This document shows positions 35,717 through 44,566 of a stretch of 62,353 nucleotides of DNA, one piece after another. Origin of the DNA: an uncultured Clostridia bacterium (GTDB lineage: Bacteria > Bacillota > Clostridia > Oscillospirales > Ruminococcaceae); the NCBI GenBank assembly GCA_944385905.1, contig CALWZA010000004.1:1-62353 (forward strand), read 5' to 3'. Under the pieces are notes generated by a model. That model did no database searches. It was not told the DNA's origin and saw only the letters and a program-made list of their open reading frames with translations. Each line of letters begins with the position of its first letter. The first letter of the stretch is position 1. The translations under genes and the position numbers were made by a program.

Positions 35717-35998
35717 ATGATAAGAATCAGTATGCAGTTTTTTGCTCATAAAAAGGGAGTAGGTTCTACAAAGAACGGACGTGATTCCGAGTCAAAGAGA
35801 CTTGGCGTTAAGAGAGCCGACGGACAGTTTGTTGTATCAGGAAATATTCTTGTTCGTCAGCGCGGAACACATATCCACCCGGGAGCAAATGTAGGTCGCG
35901 GATCTGACGACACACTGTTCGCAACAGTTGACGGAACAGTAAGATTTGAAAGACTCGGACGCGACAGGAAAAAGGTAAGCGTATATCCTGTTCAGTAA
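35717..35998 (+). CDS. rpmA: 50S ribosomal protein L27 with Prp-cleavable N-terminal extension
   Basis: 93 residues. MIRISMQFF precedes [21 protein letters not shown], so Prp should cut after Phe-Phe (residue 9) to expose the mature N-terminus, which reaches the peptidyl-transferase centre. Start choice: ATG 35717 is 8 bases behind GAAAGGATGG (35699-35708). The open frame upstream overlaps prp. Confidence 0.96.
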   Translation: MIRISMQFFAHKKGVGSTKNGRDSESKRLGVKRADGQFVVSGNILVRQRGTHIHPGANVGRGSDDTLFATVDGTVRFERLGRDRKKVSVYPVQ

Positions 35999-36015
35999 GT
36001 AATACATGAAGTCTT

Positions 36016-36040
36016 AAACCCCGGCTTATGTCGGGGTTTT
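36016..36040 (+). terminator. Terminator after rpmA
   Basis: AAACCCCG (36016-36023) pairs with CGGGGTTT (36032-36039) and runs into a short T tract. obgE starts 58 bases later. Confidence 0.85.
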
Positions 36041-36097
36041 CGTGTGTTTAATGATAACTGCGCATACCCTGAAAGCCGAAGAGAAAGGAGTGAGGGA

Positions 36098-37372
36098 ATG
36101 TTTGTTGATGAGGCGAAAATATTTGTAAAAGCCGGCGACGGCGGAGACGGAGCCGTGTCTTTTCATAGAGAAAAATATGTGGCGGCGGGAGGCCCCGACG
36201 GCGGAGACGGCGGCAAGGGCGGAGATATAGTTTTTCAGGTTGATGACAATCTCTCAACGCTCGTTGATTTCAGATATAAAAGAAAGTTTTCCGCGCAAAA
36301 GGGCGAAAACGGCAGAGCGGGCAATTGCTACGGAAAGAGCGCCGAGGATCTTGTTATAAAAGTGCCGAGAGGTACTGTCGTAAGAGACGCCGATACAGCC
36401 CGGGTTATTGCTGATATGTCAGATTCAGAGCCTGTGGTTATCGCTCACGGCGGCAAAGGCGGCAAGGGCAACGCCCATTTCGCAACCCCAACCCGTCAGA
36501 TTCCGAGATTCGCGAAGCCCGGATTTAAAGGCGAAAGCTTTAACCTGAGCCTTGAACTGAAGCTTCTGGCTGACGTGGGGCTGGTCGGATTTCCTAATGT
36601 CGGCAAGTCAACCCTTGTTTCGGTCGTTTCGGCGGCAAAGCCGAAAATCGCGAACTATCACTTCACAACTCTTACGCCCGTGCTGGGAGTAGTGAAAATA
36701 GACGAGGGCAAGTCTTTTGTTATGGCGGATATTCCCGGACTCATCGAAGGGGCGTCGGAGGGCGTCGGTCTCGGTCACGAGTTTTTAAGACACGTCGAAC
36801 GATGCAGGCTGATTGTCCATGTTGTTGACGTTTCGGGAGTTGAGGGAAGAAATCCTGTTGAGGATTTTGAGATAATCAACCGTGAGCTTTCAAATTTCAG
36901 CGAGGAGCTTTCAAAAGCGCCTCAGATTGTTGCCGCGAACAAATGCGATATGGCAACGCCTGAGCAAATAGCTGAGTTTAAGGAGTATATTGAAAAGCTC
37001 GGTTTGGAATTTTATGAAATATCGGCGGCGACAACTCAGGGCACGAAAGAGCTTGTAAACGCCGTTTGGGAAAAGCTTTCGGGACTTCCCCCGATAAAGA
37101 AATTCGAGGCTCAGCCGATGGCTCGAATAGACGCCGATGCGCTTGATAACAGCAGGGCGTTTGAGGTTACAACCGAAGAGGGAATTTATTTTGTCGAGGC
37201 AGAGTGGCTGTGGGATATAATGAGAACTATCGATATGGACGATTATGAATCATTGCAGTATTTCCAGCGTGTGCTTCGCAACAGCGGAATAATAGACAAG
37301 CTTGAGCAAATGGGTATTAATGAAGGCGACACAGTGTCTATATTCGGATTTGAGTTTGATTACGTAAGATAG
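36098..37372 (+). CDS. obgE: Obg GTPase
   Basis: Ribosome-assembly GTPase linked in Bacillus to stress response and sporulation onset. 424 residues: glycine-rich Obg fold (KAGDGGDGAVSFHRE to ATPTRQIPRFA, 1-158), G domain with GFPNVGKST, DIPGLIEGA, NKCD and SAAT, and a C-terminal OCT domain (~345-424: GIYFVEAEWLWDIM to VSIFGFEFDY). ATG 36098 lies behind AAGGAGTGAGG. An earlier ATG at 36044 lacks a ribosome site. Confidence 0.97.
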   Translation: MFVDEAKIFVKAGDGGDGAVSFHREKYVAAGGPDGGDGGKGGDIVFQVDDNLSTLVDFRYKRKFSAQKGENGRAGNCYGKSAEDLVIKVPRGTVVRDADTARVIADMSDSEPVVIAHGGKGGKGNAHFATPTRQIPRFAKPGFKGESFNLSLELKLLADVGLVGFPNVGKSTLVSVVSAAKPKIANYHFTTLTPVLGVVKIDEGKSFVMADIPGLIEGASEGVGLGHEFLRHVERCRLIVHVVDVSGVEGRNPVEDFEIINRELSNFSEELSKAPQIVAANKCDMATPEQIAEFKEYIEKLGLEFYEISAATTQGTKELVNAVWEKLSGLPPIKKFEAQPMARIDADALDNSRAFEVTTEEGIYFVEAEWLWDIMRTIDMDDYESLQYFQRVLRNSGIIDKLEQMGINEGDTVSIFGFEFDYVR

Positions 37373-37403
37373 TCAGACAACATGTTCAGAAAGGATTATC
37401 GCA

Positions 37404-37790
37404 TTGGATAAAAAAGAGGCAAAACAGTACAGTCCGCTGGCTTTGGCGTTTTTGGGAGATGCGGTTTATGAGCAGAAAGTCAGAGAAAAGATTGTTTTGA
37501 GCGCGAATATGCCGGTCGGAAAGCTTCATGAAATGTCAATAAAAAGAGTGTGCGCTGAGTATCAGGCAAAGGGAACGGACATAGTTGAACCTGTGCTCAG
37601 TGAAGATGAGGCCGATATTTTGAGACGCGGAAGAAATGCGAGCGGGATAGCTCATCCTAAGCATGCGTCTGTAGCGGAGTACAGGCGCGCGACAGCGCTG
37701 GAGTGCTTGTTCGGTTATCTTTATTTAGCCGGACAGGAAAGCCGAATTGATGAATTATTTGATTTAATATGGAAAACGGTTGAAATTTAA
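37404..37790 (+). CDS. mrnC: Mini-ribonuclease III
   Basis: Trims 23S rRNA ends. 128 residues with one RNase III-like catalytic domain and no double-stranded-RNA-binding domain: LALAFLGDAVYEQKVRE carries the catalytic Asp, and RRATALECLFGYLYLAG is the second acidic motif. It starts with TTG at 37404 behind AGAAAGGA. Confidence 0.92.
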   Translation: MDKKEAKQYSPLALAFLGDAVYEQKVREKIVLSANMPVGKLHEMSIKRVCAEYQAKGTDIVEPVLSEDEADILRRGRNASGIAHPKHASVAEYRRATALECLFGYLYLAGQESRIDELFDLIWKTVEI

Positions 37791-37836
37791 TTAAATAAAT
37801 GATAAAATAAAAAATTATATATAAAGGAGTTTTGTT

Positions 37837-38580
37837 ATGTCAGGTCATTCTAAGTGGAATAATATCAAAAGAAAAAAAGAAGCAACCGACGGCGCTAAGG
37901 CTAAAATCTTTACCAAAATGGGCAGAGAAATTACGGTCTGCGTCAAGGAAGGCGGTCCTGACCCAAACAATAACTCGAAGCTCCGCGATTTGATTGCGAA
38001 GGCAAAGGCAAACAACGTTCCTAACGACAACATTGAAAGAATAATCAAAAAAGCTGCCGGTGACAGTGAAAAGACAAATTATGAAACAATGGTATACGAA
38101 GGCTACGGTCCGTGCGGAGTCGCGGTAATAGTCGAGTGCCTTACCGATAACAAGAACCGTACAGCCGGAGACGTCAGGCATTACTTTGACAAATTCGGCG
38201 GAAACATGGGTACAAGCGGCTGCGTATCGTTTATGTTCACAAAAAAAGGCGAGATAATCTGTGAATATAACGGACAGGACGAGGACAAGATAATGGAGGA
38301 CATATTTGAAGCGGGAGCCTCTGACTTCAATATTGACGATGATATTATCGAAATCGCAACCGAGCCTAATGATGTTTTCAAGGTAAGCGAAAGTCTTTCT
38401 TCAATGGGCTACAAGGTAATTTCCGCGGAGGTGGCTCAGGTTCCTTCTACTTATACGACTCTCACTGATGAAAAAGCAATAAAAATGATGAATTTGCTTT
38501 TGGAAAACCTTGAGGATAACGACGATGTTCAAAACGTATTCCATAACTGGGATATGCCTCAGGTACCCGAAGAGGAATAA
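37837..38580 (+). CDS. YebC/PmpR-family (TACO1-like) protein
   Basis: 247 residues: MSGHSKWNNIKRKKEATDGA is the diagnostic N-terminus, followed by FTKMGREI, NVPNDNIERIIKKAAG and YEGYGPCGVAVIVECLTDN. Family members are DNA-binding regulators or help ribosomes through proline stretches, like mitochondrial TACO1. Which applies here is open. Confidence 0.93.
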   Translation: MSGHSKWNNIKRKKEATDGAKAKIFTKMGREITVCVKEGGPDPNNNSKLRDLIAKAKANNVPNDNIERIIKKAAGDSEKTNYETMVYEGYGPCGVAVIVECLTDNKNRTAGDVRHYFDKFGGNMGTSGCVSFMFTKKGEIICEYNGQDEDKIMEDIFEAGASDFNIDDDIIEIATEPNDVFKVSESLSSMGYKVISAEVAQVPSTYTTLTDEKAIKMMNLLLENLEDNDDVQNVFHNWDMPQVPEEE

Positions 38581-38589
38581 ATAATAATT

Positions 38590-38629
38590 AACAGTCCCTT
38601 GCTGTAATAATTGCAAAGGACTGTTTTTT
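38590..38629 (+). terminator. Terminator after yebC
   Basis: AACAGTCC (38590-38597) pairs with GGACTGTT (38618-38625), with inner TTGC/GCAA pairing, and runs into TTTTT. Confidence 0.9.
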
Positions 38630-38703
38630 GATAAAAAACGACGAAACGGAAATAAACATTTTAAAAAAATAGTATTATTGTGCTGAAAATTTAATAATTT
38701 CCA

Positions 38704-38733
38704 CTAATATAGTTTGAAAGAAATCATATACTA
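38704..38733 (+). promoter_or_regulatory. Possible forespore (sigma-G/F type) promoter of the SASP gene
   Basis: CTAATA (38704-38709) and, 17 bases on, TATACTA (38727-38733) resemble the GNATA-type -35 and CATACTA-type -10 of sigma-G genes. The match is partial and rests mainly on the gene behind it. Confidence 0.35.
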
Positions 38734-38774
38734 CTTTTGCAAACCCAATAATTCATCGAAAAGGAGTGAATAAA

Positions 38775-38963
38775 ATGAAGGGTATTACAACTAACGAAGG
38801 CAGACAGACACTTGAAAGATTCAAGATGGAGGCTGCAAACGAAGTAGGAGTTAATCTCAAGAGCGGTTATAACGGCGACCTTACAGCTCGTGAGGTAGGT
38901 TCAGTAGGCGGCCAGATGGTAAAGAAAATGATTGATGCTTACAAGACCGGTTCTCAGAAGTAA
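38775..38963 (+). CDS. Alpha/beta-type small acid-soluble spore protein
   Basis: DNA-coating protein of the dormant spore, degraded by the Gpr protease at germination. 62 residues: RFKMEAANEVGVNL contains the Gpr cleavage region, and GYNGDLTAREVGSVGGQMVKKMI is the conserved DNA-binding block. ATG 38775 is 9 bases behind AAGGAG (38761-38766). A GTG at 38766 overlaps the ribosome site. It is a single-gene unit, as is usual for SASPs, and shows that the organism can sporulate. Confidence 0.95.
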   Translation: MKGITTNEGRQTLERFKMEAANEVGVNLKSGYNGDLTAREVGSVGGQMVKKMIDAYKTGSQK

Positions 38964-38981
38964 TGATTGATTAATAAATAT

Positions 38982-39010
38982 ACGCCCGGCGGAATAATTC
39001 GTCGGGCGTT
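38982..39010 (+). terminator. Terminator after the SASP gene
   Basis: ACGCCCGGCG (38982-38991) pairs with CGTCGGGCGT (39000-39009, one G-T). The T tail is poor, but the stem is strong. Confidence 0.65.
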
Positions 39011-39066
39011 ATCTTTATATAATTCTGAAAAAAGCGTCTGAGCGCGCAAAAAGCGAGAGCTTAATA

Positions 39067-41454
39067 TTATTTAAGCTTGATTGAAACTGAGCTTCCGTTA
39101 TAAACAACCCTTTGGCTGTCTTTGCCGGCAAGTTTTATATCAAATGTTCTTTCCCGCGGCATATTTTTGTAGCTTCCGTTTCTGTCTTCGATAGTCAAAA
39201 TCCCGTCGCCGTCGTTCCAGTTAAAGGCGATTTCCTCATATTCACCTTTTTCATAAGCGTATGTTTCGCTGTCGTCGTTGTAAAGAATAAAGTTTCCGTC
39301 AGCGCCGTCATATACAGTAACTGTAAACACAGGATTTTCAATTTCATTTGTATACTGCATGACAGGTGCGGTAACGATTATTGAGCCGGCACGCACGAAC
39401 AGAGGAATAATATCTATCGGGGCTTCAGACTCAATTGTTTTTCCGCCCGAAAGCTTTTCGTTTGTGTGGAAATCGTACCATGTGCCTTCGGGGAGATATA
39501 CTTTGCGCCGTTTTTGCTTGTTCTCAATAGGCTTTGAGTCAACGTCATAATACATAGGCTCGGTTACAGGACATACCATAATATCTCCGAACATATACTG
39601 GTCAAGGTTGTCGCGCGAAGCTTTGTCGCTTGGAAAAACAAGACCGAGCGGCAGGATTATTGCCGATGAGCGGAAGGTGTTTGCGGCGGCAAGGGAGTAT
39701 GTATACGGTAAAAGAGAGTATCTGAGGCGTATATTTTTTTCGATAGCGTCATAGAACATTTCGCCTTTTTCGCCGAACTGCCATATCTCTCTGTAAGTGT
39801 CTGTTCCGTGCGAACGCATCATCGGAAGAAAAGCACCGTATTCAAGCCATCTTGTGTAAAGCTCGCGGTATCCGAGGTCTTTGTTTCCGTTCGGGTAGTC
39901 TCCGCACCAGAACCAAGCGTTGCTCTTGCCGGCAAAGAAGCCGCCGATATCAAACGACCAGTAAGCCTCTCCTGTGCAGGTAAAGTTGACAGCGGCGGGA
40001 ATCTGACTGCGTAGCCTGTGCCAAGTAGCCTCGATATCTCCCGACCATGTTATGGTTGCGTATCTGTGCTGACCCGCAAATGAGGAACGGGTGAGAGTGG
40101 CGACACGCTTGTCTGTGCATCCTCTCATTCCTTCGTAAAGACCCATTGTGTGATATAAGCAGTACAATGAAATTTTGTCTCTGTCAATATATTTTTTAGC
40201 TGTATCCGTATTCATTTTATAGCGTTCTTCCTCTGTCGGCTTTGGAACTTCCCACTGCCAGTCAGCTTCAAAAGGCTCCGAGCAGTCGCACCACCAAAGG
40301 TCTACGCCGTAATCGAAAAGCTGTTCTTTTGTCTGCTTCCAGTAAAGCTTGCGAGCGTCGGGATTAAATGCGTCATAGTTGCAGTTGTTGCCGAGCATAA
40401 ATCCGTGGGAGAGCATTTCCTGAGCGTCCTTGCAGTCGTCTCCGGACATGGTAGGCCAGATAGAAAACTGAACCTTTGAGTGCATGTTGTGAAGCTCGTC
40501 AATCATTGCTTTCGGGTCTGGATAGCGTTCGGGATCCATGGATTTCTGACCCCATTCATTTGAGCGCCAGTACTGCCAGTCCTGAACGATAATGTCAAGA
40601 GGAACCTGACGTCTTCTGTATTCGGCAACGGTAGAAATGAGGTCGTCTGCACAGGCATAGTGCTCCCTTGACTGAGCGTAGCCGAAAAGATACTTTGGCA
40701 TCATAGGAGGGCGACCGGTGAGAAAATAGTAACCGTCCATAATTTCGGTGTGATTCTCTCCGCAAATTAGAAACACGTCAAGCTCTTCAACGCAGTCAAG
40801 TGAAATTGTATGCGAATCTAAATCGTCGAAAATCATCGAGCATCCGCAGTTAAATAAAACAGCATAGCCGTATGTAGAAAGCATCATAGGAACAAAAGCC
40901 CTGAGATTTTGCTGGTATAAATACTGATGTTTTCCTCTGAGGTTGCCCGCGCCGTCCTCCTGAGAGCCGAGACCGTAAACAGCCTCGTCTTCTCCGAAAT
41001 CAAGAGGAATTACGGCTGTGTAGGCGATATGAGAAAACTCGTCCATTCCTCCTTCGGCGTATGTTTTTTCGCCGTCGGCGGTTTTTTTCTTGGTGACAGT
41101 GGAATTTCCGTCGAAAATGTGTTTAACTACTTCGGTTTCTACAAGCTTTGCCGGCGAGCTTTGAGCGAAATAAATTTTTCCGTTGGAGTCCGAAAAAGCA
41201 AGTCTTCCGTCTGAAGTGAAAACGCTTAAGCAGGCGTTTTCGGTTGAAAACTCAATTTTTCCGTCGCCCTCTGCAACTTTAAAATCAACCTTTTCAGGCT
41301 TGCAGTCCGGCGCGAGAACGTTGTAATCGACAAATTTAAGCTCGGGTTTTTTTGCCCTGATAACTCTGAAAACATTTTTTCTGTAAGGAATAACCGCAAC
41401 AGTGGTTTTCCCGTCAGGGAGAGAAATTTTATAAGGGGAGAGCTCAGCGTTCAT
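39067..41454 (-). CDS. GH31-family alpha-glycosidase (alpha-glucosidase/alpha-xylosidase type)
   Basis: Probably cytoplasmic: no signal peptide. 795 residues. An N-terminal beta-sandwich (to ~200), then the (beta/alpha)8 barrel: VQDWQYWRSNEWGQ, nucleophile about Asp390 in WWCDCSEPFEADW, acid/base about Asp473 in TWSGDIEATW, and WSFDIGGFFAG. C-terminal beta domains follow from ~640. The WSFDIGGFF and CDCSEP forms lean towards alpha-xylosidase-like members, but substrate prediction in GH31 is unreliable. Start: ATG 41454 lies 9 bases behind AAAGGA; the ATG at 41472 overlaps that site. It is divergent from an AraC-type regulator that probably controls it. Confidence 0.92.
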   Translation of the reverse strand: MNAELSPYKISLPDGKTTVAVIPYRKNVFRVIRAKKPELKFVDYNVLAPDCKPEKVDFKVAEGDGKIEFSTENACLSVFTSDGRLAFSDSNGKIYFAQSSPAKLVETEVVKHIFDGNSTVTKKKTADGEKTYAEGGMDEFSHIAYTAVIPLDFGEDEAVYGLGSQEDGAGNLRGKHQYLYQQNLRAFVPMMLSTYGYAVLFNCGCSMIFDDLDSHTISLDCVEELDVFLICGENHTEIMDGYYFLTGRPPMMPKYLFGYAQSREHYACADDLISTVAEYRRRQVPLDIIVQDWQYWRSNEWGQKSMDPERYPDPKAMIDELHNMHSKVQFSIWPTMSGDDCKDAQEMLSHGFMLGNNCNYDAFNPDARKLYWKQTKEQLFDYGVDLWWCDCSEPFEADWQWEVPKPTEEERYKMNTDTAKKYIDRDKISLYCLYHTMGLYEGMRGCTDKRVATLTRSSFAGQHRYATITWSGDIEATWHRLRSQIPAAVNFTCTGEAYWSFDIGGFFAGKSNAWFWCGDYPNGNKDLGYRELYTRWLEYGAFLPMMRSHGTDTYREIWQFGEKGEMFYDAIEKNIRLRYSLLPYTYSLAAANTFRSSAIILPLGLVFPSDKASRDNLDQYMFGDIMVCPVTEPMYYDVDSKPIENKQKRRKVYLPEGTWYDFHTNEKLSGGKTIESEAPIDIIPLFVRAGSIIVTAPVMQYTNEIENPVFTVTVYDGADGNFILYNDDSETYAYEKGEYEEIAFNWNDGDGILTIEDRNGSYKNMPRERTFDIKLAGKDSQRVVYNGSSVSIKLK

Positions 41455-41524
41455 TTCATTCAATCCTTTCATAAAATATGCGTTGCTTAATAATTACATT
41501 ATACTCCAATTTATATTTAAATAC

Positions 41525-41554
41525 TTGCAATTAAATACAAAAATATGTTATAAT
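41525..41554 (+). promoter_or_regulatory. Promoter of the AraC-type regulator
   Basis: TTGCAA (41525-41530), 18 bases, TATAAT (41549-41554) with a TGT extended -10. The opposite strand has a TATAAT closer to the GH31 gene but no good -35, which fits an activator-dependent promoter. Confidence 0.65.
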
Positions 41555-41585
41555 CGTGCAAAGATACGCATGCAGAGGTGATTTT

Positions 41586-42437
41586 ATGAGCAAAAGCGAA
41601 AGAGCGGTAATGGAGCCGCCTTATTTTAATAAAAACGGAGCTTTTCCGTTTTGCGCATACCGGCTTGAAGCCCACAGAGCTGCGGATTTTGTACTTGAGC
41701 ACTGGCATGACGAAACAGAAATTATTTACGCAATGATTGACATGATAGTTTATGTAAACGGTGAGAGGTATAATTATAAAGCAGGAGATATAATGGTTGT
41801 CACAAGCCGTCAGGTTCACGCAACGCATACCCTTGCGCCGGGAATATGCTATCATATTGTTTTCGGAGCGCAGCTTTTGTCAACAGTTTACTGTATAAGG
41901 GAGATTGACTCGATAATACACGGAAGGTCGGGAATAAAAACATATATAAGCGCGGACGAGCCGTATTTTGCAAAGCTCGAAAAAAGCATAAAAACAATGA
42001 TAGAGTTCCATGAAAACAGCGATAAGGTGCTTCCGAGCGAGCTTCTGGCTGAGATTTTCACATTTTTCAGCGTTTTGATACGAAACGGGTGCGTAAGTTC
42101 AAAGGCGCCGGCTGCCGATGCAAAAATCGAGTGCTATAAAAATGCAATCGACTATATGAGAAGCAATCTTTCGGAAAATCTGACAGCAGAGACGATAGCC
42201 GCACATCTGTTTATATCAAAGTCGGGATTTTTCCATATGTTCCGTGAGTTTTCGGGGCTTACTCCGACAGCGTATATAACAATGCTCAGAATGGAGGAGG
42301 CGGTTGCCTGTATCCGTGACGGAAAAAGTGTTACCGAAACCGCCGCTTCGGTCGGCATACCAAACGTAGGTTATTTCATAAGATGCTTTAAAAAGACATA
42401 CGGAGTCACCCCGAAGCAATATGCAAAAAATCTTTGA
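41586..42437 (+). CDS. AraC-family transcriptional regulator
   Basis: 283 residues. An N-terminal cupin effector domain (LEHWHDETEIIYAM, NYKAGDIMVVTSRQVHATH) likely binds a sugar. The C-terminal AraC DNA-binding domain has two helix-turn-helix motifs (about 185-283): LTAETIAAHLFISKSGFFHMF and VTETAASVGIPNVGYFIRCF, ending YGVTPKQYAKNL. ATG 41586 lies behind AGAGGTG. Divergent from the GH31 gene, 131 bases apart, the usual layout for a local activator. Confidence 0.9.
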   Translation: MSKSERAVMEPPYFNKNGAFPFCAYRLEAHRAADFVLEHWHDETEIIYAMIDMIVYVNGERYNYKAGDIMVVTSRQVHATHTLAPGICYHIVFGAQLLSTVYCIREIDSIIHGRSGIKTYISADEPYFAKLEKSIKTMIEFHENSDKVLPSELLAEIFTFFSVLIRNGCVSSKAPAADAKIECYKNAIDYMRSNLSENLTAETIAAHLFISKSGFFHMFREFSGLTPTAYITMLRMEEAVACIRDGKSVTETAASVGIPNVGYFIRCFKKTYGVTPKQYAKNL

Positions 42438-42454
42438 TAAAACGCGATTCGCTC

Positions 42455-42483
42455 TTGAATAAAAAACAAATTTGTGGTATTAT
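42455..42483 (+). promoter_or_regulatory. Promoter of the signal peptidase - rbgA - thrC unit
   Basis: TTGAAT (42455-42460), 17 bases, TATTAT (42478-42483). The ~80-base leader contains the palindrome CGCCCGGGCG (42523-42532). Confidence 0.65.
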
Positions 42484-42567
42484 CGTATAGAATAACGTGT
42501 TTGTAAAATAATAAATTTCTAATTCGCCCGGGCGGGCATATCAAATAAAAGAAAAGAGCGGCGTCTC

Positions 42568-43122
42568 ATGGAACAAAAAACAAAAAGCGAATCCGGAAAT
42601 TTTTTTGAAGAACTTATCGACTGGCTGAGCTCTCTTTTGGTCACGTTTCTCATCATGCTTTTGATTTTTACTTTTATTATGCGTGTGGTAAGGGTAAACG
42701 GCGACTCGATGAACATGACTCTTATTAACGGCGACGGACTTATAGCCGTCAGGATTTACGGTACTCCGGATAACGGCGATATAATAGTTGCAAACAGCGA
42801 AAGCCTCGGCGAAGCGATTGTAAAAAGAGTAATCGCAACCGAAGGGCAGACTGTCGATATTGATTTTGAAACAGGGTCGGTTTATGTTGACGGCGAGCTT
42901 TTAAGTGAAAGTTATATAAACAATCCGACAATTAATGACGAGAGAGGACACCAATATCCCGTAACAGTCCCCGAAAACTGCGTGTTTGTAATGGGAGATA
43001 ACAGGCAAAACTCGCTTGACAGCAGAAGTTCGAGGGTTGGATTTGTAAAAGAGTCGGACATAATCGGCAAAGCTGTACTGAGAGTTTTTCCGTTCAGTTC
43101 TTTCGGCGGATTATATGACTGA
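42568..43122 (+). CDS. lepB: Signal peptidase I (first copy)
   Basis: Cuts signal peptides from exported proteins. 184 residues. One N-terminal membrane anchor (about 22-44). Catalytic Ser47 in NGDSMNMT and Lys86 in IVKRVIATEGQ; the later VMGDNRQNSLDSRS is box E. Only one anchor, the usual Gram-positive form. It is followed after 17 bases by a paralogue of the same length. Gene symbol sipS-type is equally valid. Confidence 0.93.
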   Translation: MEQKTKSESGNFFEELIDWLSSLLVTFLIMLLIFTFIMRVVRVNGDSMNMTLINGDGLIAVRIYGTPDNGDIIVANSESLGEAIVKRVIATEGQTVDIDFETGSVYVDGELLSESYINNPTINDERGHQYPVTVPENCVFVMGDNRQNSLDSRSSRVGFVKESDIIGKAVLRVFPFSSFGGLYD

Positions 43123-43139
43123 AAAAGGAAGGTGTTCGG

Positions 43140-43694
43140 GTGGTAAACAAGAAAAGTGTTTCCGAGCGGGCGAGCAACGAAGTCTTTGATTGGCTCAACT
43201 CTGTTTTATGCGCGTTTTTGGCGGTTCTATTAATTTTTACTTTTGTTTTCAGAATAGTAAAGGTTGACGGAATATCCATGAACAAAACGCTTGAGGAGGG
43301 CGACAGGCTGATTATAGGGCATTATTTGGGCAGGCCTGAATACGGAGATATAGTTGTTGCAAACTGCGAGGGACTGGATAAGGTTATAATAAAAAGAGTA
43401 ATAGCGACCGAGGGACAGACCGTGGATATAGATTTTTCTTCTGGAGCAGTGTTTGTTGACGGAAAAAAGCTCAGCGAAAGCTACATAAACAATCTGACTA
43501 TAAATGACGAATACGGTCATGACTATCCGGTTACGGTGCCACCAAACTGCGTGTTTGTCATGGGAGATAACCGCCAGCACTCAACCGACAGCAGATCTCC
43601 CGATGTTTCGTTTGTAAGCGTTGATGACATTATCGGAAAGGCGCTTATCAGAATAACTCCGCTTGAGAAGTTCGGAAGCTTATATAACAATTGA
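43140..43694 (+). CDS. lepB: Signal peptidase I (second, tandem copy)
   Basis: 184 residues, colinear with the first copy and about half identical by eye. Membrane anchor at about 21-42, catalytic Ser46 in DGISMNKT and Lys85 in IIKRVIATEGQ, box E VMGDNRQHSTDSRS. Both copies keep the dyad, so both should be active. It starts with GTG at 43140 behind GGAAGGTG. This looks like local duplication followed by divergence. Confidence 0.93.
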   Translation: MVNKKSVSERASNEVFDWLNSVLCAFLAVLLIFTFVFRIVKVDGISMNKTLEEGDRLIIGHYLGRPEYGDIVVANCEGLDKVIIKRVIATEGQTVDIDFSSGAVFVDGKKLSESYINNLTINDEYGHDYPVTVPPNCVFVMGDNRQHSTDSRSPDVSFVSVDDIIGKALIRITPLEKFGSLYNN

Positions 43695-43704
43695 AAGGAA
43701 TAAT

Positions 43705-44562
43705 ATGAATTTAACACCTAATATACAGTGGTTCCCCGGACATATGGCGAAAACCAGACGTCTGATGACCTCAAGCCTGCCGCTTGTCGACGCTGTGGCG
43801 GAGGTAACAGACGCGCGAGTGCCAAAATCGAGCAGAAACCCGGAAATGGACAGGCTTGTAGGGAAAAAGCCGAGAATAGTCCTTTTAAACAAATGTGACG
43901 GGGCTGATGAGACAATAACCTCGCAGTGGATAGATTACTATAAAAGAAACGGCGTCTCTGCTCTTGCGACAGACTGCCGAAGCGGAAAGAATGTAAACAG
44001 GTTTCTGCCGCTTTTGCGTGAGGAGCTTAAAGACGAGACAGAAAAATGGAAAGCCCGCGGAATGACGGGAAGACCTATAAGAATAATGATAGTCGGAATT
44101 CCGAACGTCGGGAAGTCGTCGTTTATAAACAGGCTTTGCGGCGGAAAGAGAGCAAAGGTTGAGGACAGGCCGGGAGTTACGAGAGGAAAGCAGTGGGTAA
44201 GCCTTGACAAAGACGTCGAGCTTTTGGATATGCCGGGAGTTTTATGGCCGAAGTTTGAGGATAAAACGGTCGGCGAAAGGCTGGCGTTTACCGGAGCGAT
44301 AAAAGACGATATTATGGACATGGAGGCGCTTGCCTGCCGTCTTATAGATACGCTGAGGGAGATTTATCCTCAAAGAGTCTGCGAAAGATACGGAATTGAT
44401 ATTGATGACAGCGACGAAAGCTATGATATACTTCAAAAAATAGCTCGAAAACGCGGCTTTTTGGTTTCGGGCGGAGAGGTTAACACCGAAAGGGCGGCAA
44501 TTATTCTCCTTGATGAGTTTCGTGACGGAAAGCTCGGAAGAATAACTCTTGAAAGACCGTGA
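43705..44562 (+). CDS. rbgA: Ribosome biogenesis GTPase RbgA (YlqF)
   Basis: Circularly permuted GTPase needed late in 50S assembly. 285 residues. Motif order is permuted: G4 LLNKCDGAD near 55 comes before G1 GIPNVGKSS near 130 and G3 DMPGVLWPK near 172. The C-terminal helical domain binds rRNA. QWFPGHMAKTRR is the typical N-terminus. ATG 43705 lies behind AAAGGA. Confidence 0.96.
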   Translation: MNLTPNIQWFPGHMAKTRRLMTSSLPLVDAVAEVTDARVPKSSRNPEMDRLVGKKPRIVLLNKCDGADETITSQWIDYYKRNGVSALATDCRSGKNVNRFLPLLREELKDETEKWKARGMTGRPIRIMIVGIPNVGKSSFINRLCGGKRAKVEDRPGVTRGKQWVSLDKDVELLDMPGVLWPKFEDKTVGERLAFTGAIKDDIMDMEALACRLIDTLREIYPQRVCERYGIDIDDSDESYDILQKIARKRGFLVSGGEVNTERAAIILLDEFRDGKLGRITLERP

Positions 44563-44566
44563 CATT

